Below are positions 8,378 to 16,007 of a stretch of 64,000 nucleotides of DNA, one piece after another. Source of the DNA: Thermatribacter velox. Its GTDB lineage: Bacteria; Atribacterota; Atribacteria; Atribacterales; Thermatribacteraceae. The stretch lies in contig NZ_CP121689.1 of assembly GCF_038396615.1 (NCBI RefSeq), forward strand, positions 248,001 through 312,000. Direction: 5' to 3'. The position numbers were made by a program, and so were the translations under genes. Every line of letters begins with the position of its first letter. The first letter of the stretch is position 1. The notes beneath the pieces were generated by a model. It searched no databases. It saw only the letters and a list, made by a program, of their open reading frames with translations, and was not told the DNA's origin.

Positions 8378-9448
8378 TTATTTTAATGTTTCGGGGAGTT
8401 TGATAAGCCAGAGTTGAGTGTTACTTTCAACCGCGTCAGGGTTGGGAACGATTCGAAAAACTGGTTTGGCAACTTTGTTGTTGTGTTTAAGGCTACCGTC
8501 CGGGTAAAGTGTGTAGTCCAGAATTTCGGTATCTTGATTTTCGCTATCCTGAACATCAATGGTAATACCGAAATCGTTATCGCTTGCCACTACTATGGTT
8601 TTTCCGTCAGGGAGCATGGCTATTCCTTCCGCTTTTTCGGCTTTCCATCCATTTGTTCTTAAGTCGATTATCATTGTTTTGGATGCAAACTTAATGGTGG
8701 AGAGCTTATTCTTATCGGTGATGAATTCTGGTTCTTTCCCGTCTATTTTTAAGTTTGAAATATCTGTGGCGCCTTGTAATTCAACGAGATAGATGATATT
8801 GCGCATCTTTTTTTCCTTGTCTTTGCCCTGTTCAATTAGAAGAAGCTTGTCGTTGGAGATAGCGAAGATATCGCCTATCTTGGCGTCCTTGGGAGAATTA
8901 TAATTTTCTCTATCAATGGGGTAAGCATACATCCTGGTTTTACCCGTAAGAGGATCAAGTTCCACAATCCTTGTGAACTGGGCGGTGACAGCTGTTTTTT
9001 CCTCTATGTTTAAAACACTTTGCACTGCAATATAGATTTTCCCGTTTGGTGCTACAGTGATGCCTTCAAATCCCCTATTAGGAATGCGGTATTTTAACAC
9101 TTCAGGCAAACCATTGCCAGTGGCGTATTCTTTTAAGAGCTTGCCTTTTTTATCAAATTTGGCCACGAAAGGACCATACTCATCACAGATCCAGAAATTG
9201 CCTTCGTGGTCGAGTGCAATACCTTCCGGGTCAAGACCGTCGTTACTGTAACCTATAATTTGCAAGTTTTCAGTTAGGGCAATTTCGTTGGTGGCACCAA
9301 TTAAGCCAGGTGTAATGGGTAATCCTGTGATGGATTTGCCCTCTTTGTGTTTGAGACTGATTGTTTCAACAATTTCTATTTCACTATATGAAAACCTGCG
9401 ATTTTTCTTCCACGGCGACAGATTTTGACATCGCTGGTTTTTAAACTT
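8378..9448 (-). pseudogene. 5'-truncated phytase-like esterase / beta-propeller gene
   Basis: The protein resembles the 'esterase-like activity of phytase' family, a secreted beta-propeller: DGLDPEGIALDHEGNFWICD, LPEVLKYRIPNRGFEGITVA, AEGIAMLPDGKTIVVASDND. The first usable start codon is a TTG at 9265 (295 aa), but it falls inside the conserved region. The same frame stays open upstream to 9448 and still looks family-like (SLKHKEGKSITGLP, PGLIGATNEIALTENL), with no ATG, GTG or TTG. A stop at 9449-9451 closes it. The signal peptide and early blades are missing, so it is most likely a remnant. The region is more AT-rich than its neighbours. Confidence 0.7.
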
Positions 9449-9453
9449 TTAAG
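9425..9453 (+). promoter_or_regulatory. putative promoter of the envelope island
   Basis: TTGACA (9425-9430), 17-bp spacer, weak -10 TTTAAG (9448-9453). The 14 bases from the -35, TTGACATCGCTGGT, recur exactly at the transketolase promoter (18713-18726), which supports a real element. Confidence 0.5.
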
Positions 9454-9483
9454 CATTGATATCCTTTAAAGGAGGTGTCTTGC

Positions 9484-9894
9484 TTGGACCGAAAATTTCT
9501 TTTGCTTTTTTCGGTGCTTCTGGTTGCTGTGCTTTTTTTAACCGGCTGTGGCGGAGTAGCTCCTACTTCTTCAAATGTTGTTCTGCGCCTTGAGGTGCTG
9601 GAGAGAAATGCTTACAGCGCAGACGTGCGATTAGTTTACGCCAACTATAGTACAGAGACTTTTTATATGAATCAGGCGAGTATGGAAGCTTGTTTTGCAG
9701 GTAACCAGTGTTTTTCAATAAGTGTTCCCACTTATTCTGACCCGCTTTATCCCGGAGAAGTACGTTCGGCTACTGAAACTCTTTATCTGGTGGACCCAAT
9801 CTATGGTCGGCTGGAAAGCCTTGAGCTAACGGTTGAGGGTTATTTTCCCTCTGGAAAACACATAACCTTATCTTCGGGTAAAACTTACCTTTAA
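9484..9894 (+). CDS. small secreted lipoprotein, unknown function
   Basis: 136 aa with a lipoprotein signal peptide: DRKFLLLFSVLLVAVLFLTGCGG, where LTGC is the lipobox and the Cys (about residue 22) the lipid anchor. The mature part is predicted beta-rich and has no motif I recognise. The start is TTG 9484, 8 nt after AAAGGAGG; the GTG at 9475 lies inside that site. It is the first gene of the envelope island and precedes two CsgG-like genes by 19 bases, so it may be an accessory to them (inference). Confidence 0.8.
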   Translation: MDRKFLLLFSVLLVAVLFLTGCGGVAPTSSNVVLRLEVLERNAYSADVRLVYANYSTETFYMNQASMEACFAGNQCFSISVPTYSDPLYPGEVRSATETLYLVDPIYGRLESLELTVEGYFPSGKHITLSSGKTYL

Positions 9895-9913
9895 TAAGGG
9901 GGGTAGATTTTTT

Positions 9914-10816
9914 ATGAAAATGCTTGTATCCTTTTTGCTTTCTTTTTTATTACTTGCTTCTTTTACCTCCTTTGGTTGTTCTCAGGAGTATCCGGTTATT
10001 GCGGTGGTGGGGTTTGAAAATCACTCTGATATAAAAACGCCCGATCTCGGTAACATGGGACTACAATACCTTGAAAATGCTCTTCTTTCTATGGGGCGAT
10101 TCACCCTTGCCGATCGCCTTACTGTGCAGAAATCGCTTACTGAGATAGGCTTCAGCAGTGTTTCGGGGTTAGTCGATCCTGCTTATGCCATTCAGCTTGG
10201 AAAGATGCTGGGAGCAAGATATCTCGCCATGGGTGATGTTATAGAGGTAGCTTCTAAGACCACCGAATTTCAGGGATATGGCATCAAAACCCGACGTAGC
10301 AGTTTTTCAGTAACTGTGGGATTACGAATCATAGATGCCGAAAGAGGTTTGGTGCTTTTTGCCGACCAGTGCTCACTTTCTCGAGAAGGTCTGCCCTTGA
10401 AATCTCTGGGGGTAACTGTAGAAGAAGAGTCTCTTAACGTGGTTGAGAACTTGTTACGCGAAGCAGTTCAAAATCTGGTTAATCGTTTTGACACTCGTTT
10501 AGCAAAGCAATGGCAGGCAAGCACTGAAGCTCCCAAGAAAGTAAAAATAGTGGTAAATTCCAACCCTTCAGGTGCTGATGTAGAAGTGGGAGGAATATTT
10601 TACGGCAACACTCCTTGTGAGCTTCTCCTCAATGAAGACAGTGTCGTAGAGATAACCGTCAGCCTGCCTGGTTACACGGTTTGGGCCAAAAAGGTCAAAG
10701 TGATGCCTGGTTTACAAATTATGGCCACTTTGCGGGAAGAGCCTGTGGAGTCAACAAGCCCTTCTAAGGTTGAAGTGAAGGTAGGCATTGAAAGTCAGAA
10801 TTCGGGAGGTGAATAA
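9914..10816 (+). CDS. CsgG-family lipoprotein-like protein with C-terminal PEGA domain
   Basis: Exported 300-aa protein. The signal peptide (residues 1-22) ends in FTSFGCSQ, a poor but possible lipobox. The CsgG/FlgT-type domain spans about residues 25-200: PVIAVVGFENHSD, LENALLSMGRFTLADR, YAIQLGKMLGARYLAMGDV. A PEGA domain follows (KVKIVVNSNPSGADVEVGGI, GNTPCELLL, near 215-285), a fold often used to hold surface proteins to the wall. CsgG proteins form outer-membrane secretion channels in curli systems, but the family also has other periplasmic roles. It is co-transcribed with another CsgG-like gene 2 bases downstream. Confidence 0.82.
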   Translation: MKMLVSFLLSFLLLASFTSFGCSQEYPVIAVVGFENHSDIKTPDLGNMGLQYLENALLSMGRFTLADRLTVQKSLTEIGFSSVSGLVDPAYAIQLGKMLGARYLAMGDVIEVASKTTEFQGYGIKTRRSSFSVTVGLRIIDAERGLVLFADQCSLSREGLPLKSLGVTVEEESLNVVENLLREAVQNLVNRFDTRLAKQWQASTEAPKKVKIVVNSNPSGADVEVGGIFYGNTPCELLLNEDSVVEITVSLPGYTVWAKKVKVMPGLQIMATLREEPVESTSPSKVEVKVGIESQNSGGE

Positions 10817-10818
10817 TT

Positions 10819-12357
10819 TTGTTGTGCAAGCGGGCTCATTTTTTGCTATTAATTGCTTTCTTGATTTTTTCTTTTGCGTCTTTTGCTAATGCCGAGGTTA
10901 AACCGAAAGTAGTAGTGGTTGGTTTCGACATAACCGTTCCCGGTTTTCAGTATGAGGAAACCCTTCCCAATGCCCTGACGGATCTCATGATTGATTCTCT
11001 CATTAACAGTGGGCGCTTTCGGGTGTTTGAACGTCGTAAGCTTTCCAGTTTGGTAACTGAACAGAGTTTTCAACATTTTTCAGGTTTGGTAGATACCCAG
11101 ACTGCCGTTCAACTGGGACGCATGGTTGGCGCGCACTATGTGATCACAGGAAGTATAACCGACATATCAAAAAGCGGTGGTGGCGGTTTGAGATTGGGTT
11201 CTGTCAGTTTGGGCAAATCTTCAATCCGGGCAACCTTGACGGTACGTATTGTGGATGTAACAACGGGAGAAATTCTTTACTCAGCTGTGAAGCAAAAGAA
11301 AGCCAGTCGTTCCAAAGTGGGTCTGGGCTTTGGAGATGTTTCGATGTATTCTGACAGTAGTTTGAGTGTTATTTCTGCCGTAAAGGAACTTTGTGACGAG
11401 ATTGTTGCCGATTTTGTTTCCAAGATTGACGAGGGTATTGGAGAGCTTGCCGATATTCCTCTTGAGGGATATGTGGTGGAGAGTAGCGGGAAGACCGCTT
11501 ACCTTAACCTGGGTGAGGCTACTGGAATAAAGGTGGGCAGTAGAGTGCGCATTTTTAAACCTGGAAAAAGCATTGTGGATCCCAAAACTGGAGAGACCCT
11601 GGATCAGGAGCTTATTCCTGTTGCTGAGGGTATGGTGGCTGAAGTGCGCGATCGGGTTTCCAAAGTGTTTTTAACGCAAGCAAGGGAACCAGTTAACAAG
11701 GAGTACACGGTGAAAGTGCTTTCTGGAGAAGAAGCTGAGTCTGTAGAATTTTCTGAGAGGCTACTTACTGAAGAACTGACAACTGGAGAGAGCGAAGAAG
11801 TCAATTTTGAAGAACCGGTTTATGCTGAGGAAAAGCAACCCTCTGAGGAGGCTGTTGAGGTAGAAAAAGAAGAAACCCCCATAGAAGTTACGTCGCTACC
11901 CGACCAATTTGAGGGCAAGGAAGTACTTGTTGCTCAGGAATTGTATCCCGGTGGGAACAAGAAACTTGAGTACACCTATTACGAGGTTGACGGAAAACAG
12001 GTTTATCACGGATTGTTTACTAAATGGTACGAAAACGGCAAGGTTAGGATTCAGGGCACTTATCGGGATGGAAAGAAAGACGGAGTGTGGAAAGAATACT
12101 TTATAAACGGCGTACTGAAATCTGAAGGAACTTACGCGAATGGCTTAAAAGAGGGTAAATGGATCATTTACTATGGAAGTGGTCATAAGCACTGGGAAGG
12201 TAACTATCATCAGAATTTAAAGGAAGGCCTCTGGGTCGAATATGCAAACACCAGTGGAGAAAAAAAGTTTGCCGAAGTTGAATATAAAGCGGGGAAAGAA
12301 GTTCCAGGCACTTATGTGGAGTATGATGCCTATGGAAACGTGGTGAAAAGAAAATAG
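10819..12357 (+). CDS. CsgG/FlgT-like exported protein with C-terminal MORN-type repeats
   Basis: 512 aa with a signal peptide (HFLLLIAFLIFSFASFANAE). The CsgG-like domain (residues 28-205) has KVVVVGFDITVPG, LINSGRFRVFERRKL, AVQLGRMVGAHYVITGSI. A FlgT-C-like beta domain lies near 215-290 (GKTAYLNLGEATGIKVGSRV). An acidic Glu-rich linker spans about 295-360. At 390-490 there are four or five MORN_2/YwqK-type repeats such as GLFTKWYENGKVRIQGTYRD and GKKDGVWKEYFINGVLKSEG. TTG start after GGGAGGTG. I do not recall this domain combination. It ends at a strong terminator, so it closes the first transcription unit of the island. Confidence 0.82.
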   Translation: MLCKRAHFLLLIAFLIFSFASFANAEVKPKVVVVGFDITVPGFQYEETLPNALTDLMIDSLINSGRFRVFERRKLSSLVTEQSFQHFSGLVDTQTAVQLGRMVGAHYVITGSITDISKSGGGGLRLGSVSLGKSSIRATLTVRIVDVTTGEILYSAVKQKKASRSKVGLGFGDVSMYSDSSLSVISAVKELCDEIVADFVSKIDEGIGELADIPLEGYVVESSGKTAYLNLGEATGIKVGSRVRIFKPGKSIVDPKTGETLDQELIPVAEGMVAEVRDRVSKVFLTQAREPVNKEYTVKVLSGEEAESVEFSERLLTEELTTGESEEVNFEEPVYAEEKQPSEEAVEVEKEETPIEVTSLPDQFEGKEVLVAQELYPGGNKKLEYTYYEVDGKQVYHGLFTKWYENGKVRIQGTYRDGKKDGVWKEYFINGVLKSEGTYANGLKEGKWIIYYGSGHKHWEGNYHQNLKEGLWVEYANTSGEKKFAEVEYKAGKEVPGTYVEYDAYGNVVKRK

Positions 12358-12380
12358 CGGGATTATCTGATATTAATTTT

Positions 12381-12411
12381 AAGCCCCCTTTCTGGCAAAG
12401 GGGGCTTTTTT
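12381..12411 (+). terminator. rho-independent terminator
   Basis: Perfect 11-bp stem AAGCCCCCTTT / AAAGGGGGCTT with a 5-nt loop, followed by TTTTTA. It lies 24 bases after the stop of the MORN-repeat gene. Confidence 0.93.
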
Positions 12412-12470
12412 ATTATTGGTTGTTGTGTGGGAACTCAAAATTTCCTTTCCCCTCGAGAAGAATTAGGGGT

Positions 12471-12476
12471 TATAAT
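12471..12476 (+). promoter_or_regulatory. candidate -10 box
   Basis: A perfect TATAAT 49 bases upstream of the start at 12525 and downstream of a terminator, where a new promoter is needed. No good -35 lies 16-18 bases upstream, so the call is tentative. Confidence 0.45.
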
Positions 12477-12524
12477 AGTGGTGGTAGATTGATGCCCTGG
12501 CAATAATTTTAAGGAGTGAGGTCA

Positions 12525-13643
12525 GTGCGATTCTTGAAAAAGATTAGCTGGGTAATCCTCTTTCTCGTGGTTTTCCTTTTTATGAGTTTTTCGGTTGTTT
12601 TTTCGCAGGAAAGAGTGGTTTCGCCCCTGGTTGAAGAACTCGAAAAAATGGAGCGCATTCTCTATGGAGTGCCTCAAAGTGGAGGGGTTTTGACGCGTAT
12701 TGAACAAATTGAAAGAGATTTAATTGGAGATACTCTTTCGGGGACACTTGCTGAGCGGGTGGACACGCTGAAGCGTTTCATTCTTACGGGTACTCCTGAG
12801 GAGCCTTCGCTGGAGTTTAAGATAAAGGCAGTACGCCTTACCCTCAATGCCAAACCTTCAGAAAGTGGTATTTTGACAGCAGAGCTTGACGAGTTGGAAC
12901 GACTGGTTTTCGGAGTTACCAGTGATCAGCCCATAGGAGTGCGCGTTGACCACCTGTACCGCACCTGTGTGGACATTAACAAAATTAAGGCTTTCACGGT
13001 TACTGTGCCTGCAGGAACTCTGGTCAAGATATCCATTGATACGGAGCTGCACTCAGAAAGAAACAACAAGGGAGATGCAGTACCCTTTACAGTGGTCGAA
13101 GATGTGAAAGTGGAAGATATTCTGGTTATCCCAGCTGGAACAAAAGGCGTAGGTACTATTACTAAATTGAAACGCCGGGGCAGTTTTGGAAAACCTGGGT
13201 TGCTCGAGATTGACTTCGGGGAAGTTCCGGCTATTGACGGAACCATGGTTCAGCTTACCATGGGAGAGAAAGCTATTCAGGAGAACAAGTCGGTTGCCTA
13301 TGCAGTGGGTGCAAGTATCGCCGGGCTGGCTATTTTTGGCCCCATAGGAGCTGTGGCTGGTATTTTTGTGCAAGGTGAGCCGGCAAAGGTGGAGGCGGGA
13401 ACTGAGCTTTTTGTGGAGGTAGCCAAAGAAGTGAAGGTTTCTGGTCCACTTGCAGCCGGTGAGTATGTGCCTGGCGGAGCGCAGGAATTTGTGCCTACTG
13501 CTGAGGAAGCTCCCTGGGGTGAGCAGACTCCTTCTTATACCGATACCGAACAAGCTCCTTCTTCCCTTGATACTCAAGAAGTTCCCCAGGTGGAAGTTGA
13601 AATCAGGCCCCTTGAAGAATGGGGCGAGGAGGTATCCAAATGA
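12525..13643 (+). CDS. secreted protein with N-terminal Leu-Glu repeats, unknown
   Basis: 372 aa, start GTG 12525, 8 nt after AAGGAG; a GTG at 12516 lies too close. Signal peptide residues 1-27. Residues 35-150 hold about three degenerate repeats of the form L-x2-(L/M)-E-R-x-(L/V)-(Y/F)-G-V-x4-G-x-L-x2-R-(I/V), for example LEKMERILYGVPQSGGVLTR and LDELERLVFGVTSDQPIGVR. A beta-rich region follows (VTVPAGTLVKISIDTEL, VIPAGTKGVGTITKLKRRG), then a Gly/Ala hydrophobic stretch near 270-300 (VGASIAGLAIFGPIGAVAG) and an acidic Pro-rich tail. I do not recognise the family. It overlaps the next gene by 4 bases. Confidence 0.75.
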   Translation: MRFLKKISWVILFLVVFLFMSFSVVFSQERVVSPLVEELEKMERILYGVPQSGGVLTRIEQIERDLIGDTLSGTLAERVDTLKRFILTGTPEEPSLEFKIKAVRLTLNAKPSESGILTAELDELERLVFGVTSDQPIGVRVDHLYRTCVDINKIKAFTVTVPAGTLVKISIDTELHSERNNKGDAVPFTVVEDVKVEDILVIPAGTKGVGTITKLKRRGSFGKPGLLEIDFGEVPAIDGTMVQLTMGEKAIQENKSVAYAVGASIAGLAIFGPIGAVAGIFVQGEPAKVEAGTELFVEVAKEVKVSGPLAAGEYVPGGAQEFVPTAEEAPWGEQTPSYTDTEQAPSSLDTQEVPQVEVEIRPLEEWGEEVSK

Positions 13644-14425
13644 GCTACAGAAAGGTACTGCTTTTTGTTACTGTTTGCATTTTGCTGGTTTTCCTTCAAG
13701 CTGGAGCCTGGGCAAAGGTTGATTATGACCGCATATACCGAGATACGCTGGCTAAGTGGACGAGGACGCAAACGGTCCGTGATACGTTCTCAGTAGAAGC
13801 AGTGTACTGGAGTGAGGAACTGGTGCAGGCCTGGGTGGCCAAATACGGGAGTGAAAATCTTCTTTCCTCAGAAGAGGAGGAGGCGTATCATCGGGATTAC
13901 CTTCAAAGAGAAGGTTTAAACCGCTATCTTGTTTTTGAAGTTACATTACGTAAACTGAAGGGTCCTGCTTTGTATCCCATGGATTTTACCCAGAACACTT
14001 ACCTTGTCGACGATAAAGGCAACAAATGGTATCCTGTGAAGTATGACCCGGGTTTTGAGGAAAAAATTCACCGTGAGTTTACTGGAAAGATCTATTTTGC
14101 TCGCTTTGATAAAGAGGGTAATCCGATTATTAATCAGGATACAGAATATATCGCGCTACACTTTGCCAAAATTTCAATAAGTCCCAGCTTGATTAGTGAA
14201 GAAGTGTTGCTTCGATGGGACAAGCCCTATCTTCCGCCCGATTACTCGAAGCCAGAATGGCGGCCTTTATTGGAAGAGGAGATCCTGCGTCTTGAAGAGC
14301 GGATTAAAGAGCTGGAGTTTCAGAAGGAAAATCTTGAAGAGCAAAAAAAGAGAATAGAGGCCAAAATAGAGGAACTGCAGCAGAGAATTAAGGAGCTCGA
14401 AGCTCAAAAGAGCGCCCAATCTTGA
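13640..14425 (+). CDS. secreted protein with C-terminal coiled coil, unknown
   Basis: 261 aa with signal peptide SYRKVLLFVTVCILLVFLQAGAWAK. The start is ATG 13640 after GAGGAGG, overlapping the upstream stop (ATGA); an in-frame ATG at 13619 lies deeper in the previous gene. The centre (about residues 30-210) is mixed and unrecognised (VFEVTLRKLKGPALYPMDF). The last 45 residues are a strong heptad coiled coil (LEERIKELEFQKENLEEQKK and on). The coupling to the repeat protein before and the LptD-like gene 4 bases after suggests an envelope complex (inference). Confidence 0.75.
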   Translation: MSYRKVLLFVTVCILLVFLQAGAWAKVDYDRIYRDTLAKWTRTQTVRDTFSVEAVYWSEELVQAWVAKYGSENLLSSEEEEAYHRDYLQREGLNRYLVFEVTLRKLKGPALYPMDFTQNTYLVDDKGNKWYPVKYDPGFEEKIHREFTGKIYFARFDKEGNPIINQDTEYIALHFAKISISPSLISEEVLLRWDKPYLPPDYSKPEWRPLLEEEILRLEERIKELEFQKENLEEQKKRIEAKIEELQQRIKELEAQKSAQS

Positions 14426-14429
14426 GAGT

Positions 14430-16007
14430 ATGAAGCGCTGGGGAGTTCTGATTCTGGTTTTTCTTGGACTGGTGTGGGTTTCCTGCTCCAGTGCCCAGGA
14501 GGGTATTCACATTGAGGCTGGAGAGATAACCTATGACGAGGTAAACCAGGTTATCGAAGCCCGGGGAGGAGTGAAACTCACCTGGCAGGACCTTGCGCTT
14601 TCTACCTATCGGCTTCTCTACTTTCTTTCTGACCATACACTTCTGGTTCCCGAGCCTTTAGAGGTGGTTCTGGGTAAAAATCGGGCTAAAGCAAAGCGTT
14701 TCTTTTTCGATTTTCAAAAGAACGCCGGCTGGATAGAGGATGCAGAACTTTTTTACGTAGTTGATGCACAACGGAAGCTCTATTTCCGGGGTAGCAAGAT
14801 ACGTTATCAGGAAGGGAAATGGTGGGGAAAGGACCTGCTTCTGACTGGTTCTCAAAAGGAGCCCCCTGCCTACAGCTTCAGGGCTGACGAGATTACTGTG
14901 TATCCTAATGAGAGAATCGAGATGCAGGAAGTGGGCTTTTTTATTAACAAACACCGGCTTCTCTATTTGCCAGCCTTAAGTAAAGACCTGCGCCGCAAAG
15001 GTTCGAGCTTTCTTCCTCAAATTGGCCACCAGAGAGAGAAAGGGTTTTTTATAGGGGGCAATTATGAGCTGTTTTTCGCTGAGAAGTGGCGGTTGCTTTT
15101 TGAGGCCGAATACACTTCCAAAACAGGTTTTCTGGGTAGCGGTAACCTTTTCTGGGAAAATAGTCCTTTAACGGGAAGCCTTTTTTATGACTTTCGACAG
15201 CAGGACAAAGACAGTTTTGGTGGGTATATTTTCTATGAAGGAAACCACTTTCAAGGAGGAGTACTATCTTACTTTAACCAGCCTCTTGACGATGCGAGAG
15301 ACGGCTTTCTGAGTCGACCTCTTCAGGTAGTGGCTCGTTTTAATGGGGAAGAAGAAAGAGCTTCGTGGGGACTGGATTTGAGTTATGGCTTTTTTAAGGA
15401 AGAATCGGTTTCCGATGCCCGTTTCGATGTGCGGGGTACGCTGGACTGGAATAACGAAAACCTGGGGATTTCTCTGCTTGCTCATTATACCAGCTTTGGA
15501 TTTTATCCGGACCGCTTTTTGTGGGGTGGTAAGGTACACTTTCTTGAAGAAGTGAATCCGGATTTTTCTTATGGGGCAACCTATACTTTTTTGAGTGATA
15601 ACGTTGCTTCTCCCTTTTCTTTTGATACAGAGAGAGAACATTCGCTGTCGCTTGAATTTTCGCTGGGGAAAGAAGAGGAAAGCCACCTTCGGGTACGTGG
15701 TGCCTATGACCTCTTGCAAGGTTGCTTTGATGAGGTTATTTTTGGCCTTAATCTGGGTAGCAAAGATTTTGCGGTGGGTTTTGAAGAGCAATATTCCTTT
15801 GTGGACAATGAAGTCCTTGAGCGCCGCTACTTTATACGTAAAAAGATCTCCGATGCTATTTTGGTCGAAGCTTCTTATCTCAGCGAGGAACAGACCTTTT
15901 ACCTGGACGCTACCTTGATTGGTTTCGATGCTCCTCCCAAGGACCGCTCACTCTTTGTCGAGGAAGAACCTTTTGATCTTTTTGAGGTGGGAAGAGACAA
16001 CTGGTGA
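14430..16007 (+). CDS. LptD/OstA-like outer-membrane beta-barrel protein
   Basis: 525 aa. The signal peptide ends in VLIFLGL-type core then WVSCSSAQEG, a possible lipobox. An OstA/LptA-like N-terminal domain follows: IHIEAGEITYDEVNQVIEAR GGVKLTW near residues 24-50, with LLYLPALSKDLRRKGSSF near 165-185 as in LptD proteins. The remainder alternates aromatic and polar residues like an outer-membrane barrel (GFFIGGNYELFFAEKWRLLF, GSLFYDFRQQDKDSFGGYIF). LptD inserts lipopolysaccharide into the outer membrane; at 525 aa this is shorter than the usual 700-800, so it is a compact relative. It is evidence for a diderm envelope. Confidence 0.78.
   Translation: MKRWGVLILVFLGLVWVSCSSAQEGIHIEAGEITYDEVNQVIEARGGVKLTWQDLALSTYRLLYFLSDHTLLVPEPLEVVLGKNRAKAKRFFFDFQKNAGWIEDAELFYVVDAQRKLYFRGSKIRYQEGKWWGKDLLLTGSQKEPPAYSFRADEITVYPNERIEMQEVGFFINKHRLLYLPALSKDLRRKGSSFLPQIGHQREKGFFIGGNYELFFAEKWRLLFEAEYTSKTGFLGSGNLFWENSPLTGSLFYDFRQQDKDSFGGYIFYEGNHFQGGVLSYFNQPLDDARDGFLSRPLQVVARFNGEEERASWGLDLSYGFFKEESVSDARFDVRGTLDWNNENLGISLLAHYTSFGFYPDRFLWGGKVHFLEEVNPDFSYGATYTFLSDNVASPFSFDTEREHSLSLEFSLGKEEESHLRVRGAYDLLQGCFDEVIFGLNLGSKDFAVGFEEQYSFVDNEVLERRYFIRKKISDAILVEASYLSEEQTFYLDATLIGFDAPPKDRSLFVEEEPFDLFEVGRDNW

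Noticed and set aside
15264-15791. 175-aa minus-strand open frame
   Set aside because: Shadow of the LptD-like gene, which has the signal peptide, coupling and barrel pattern.
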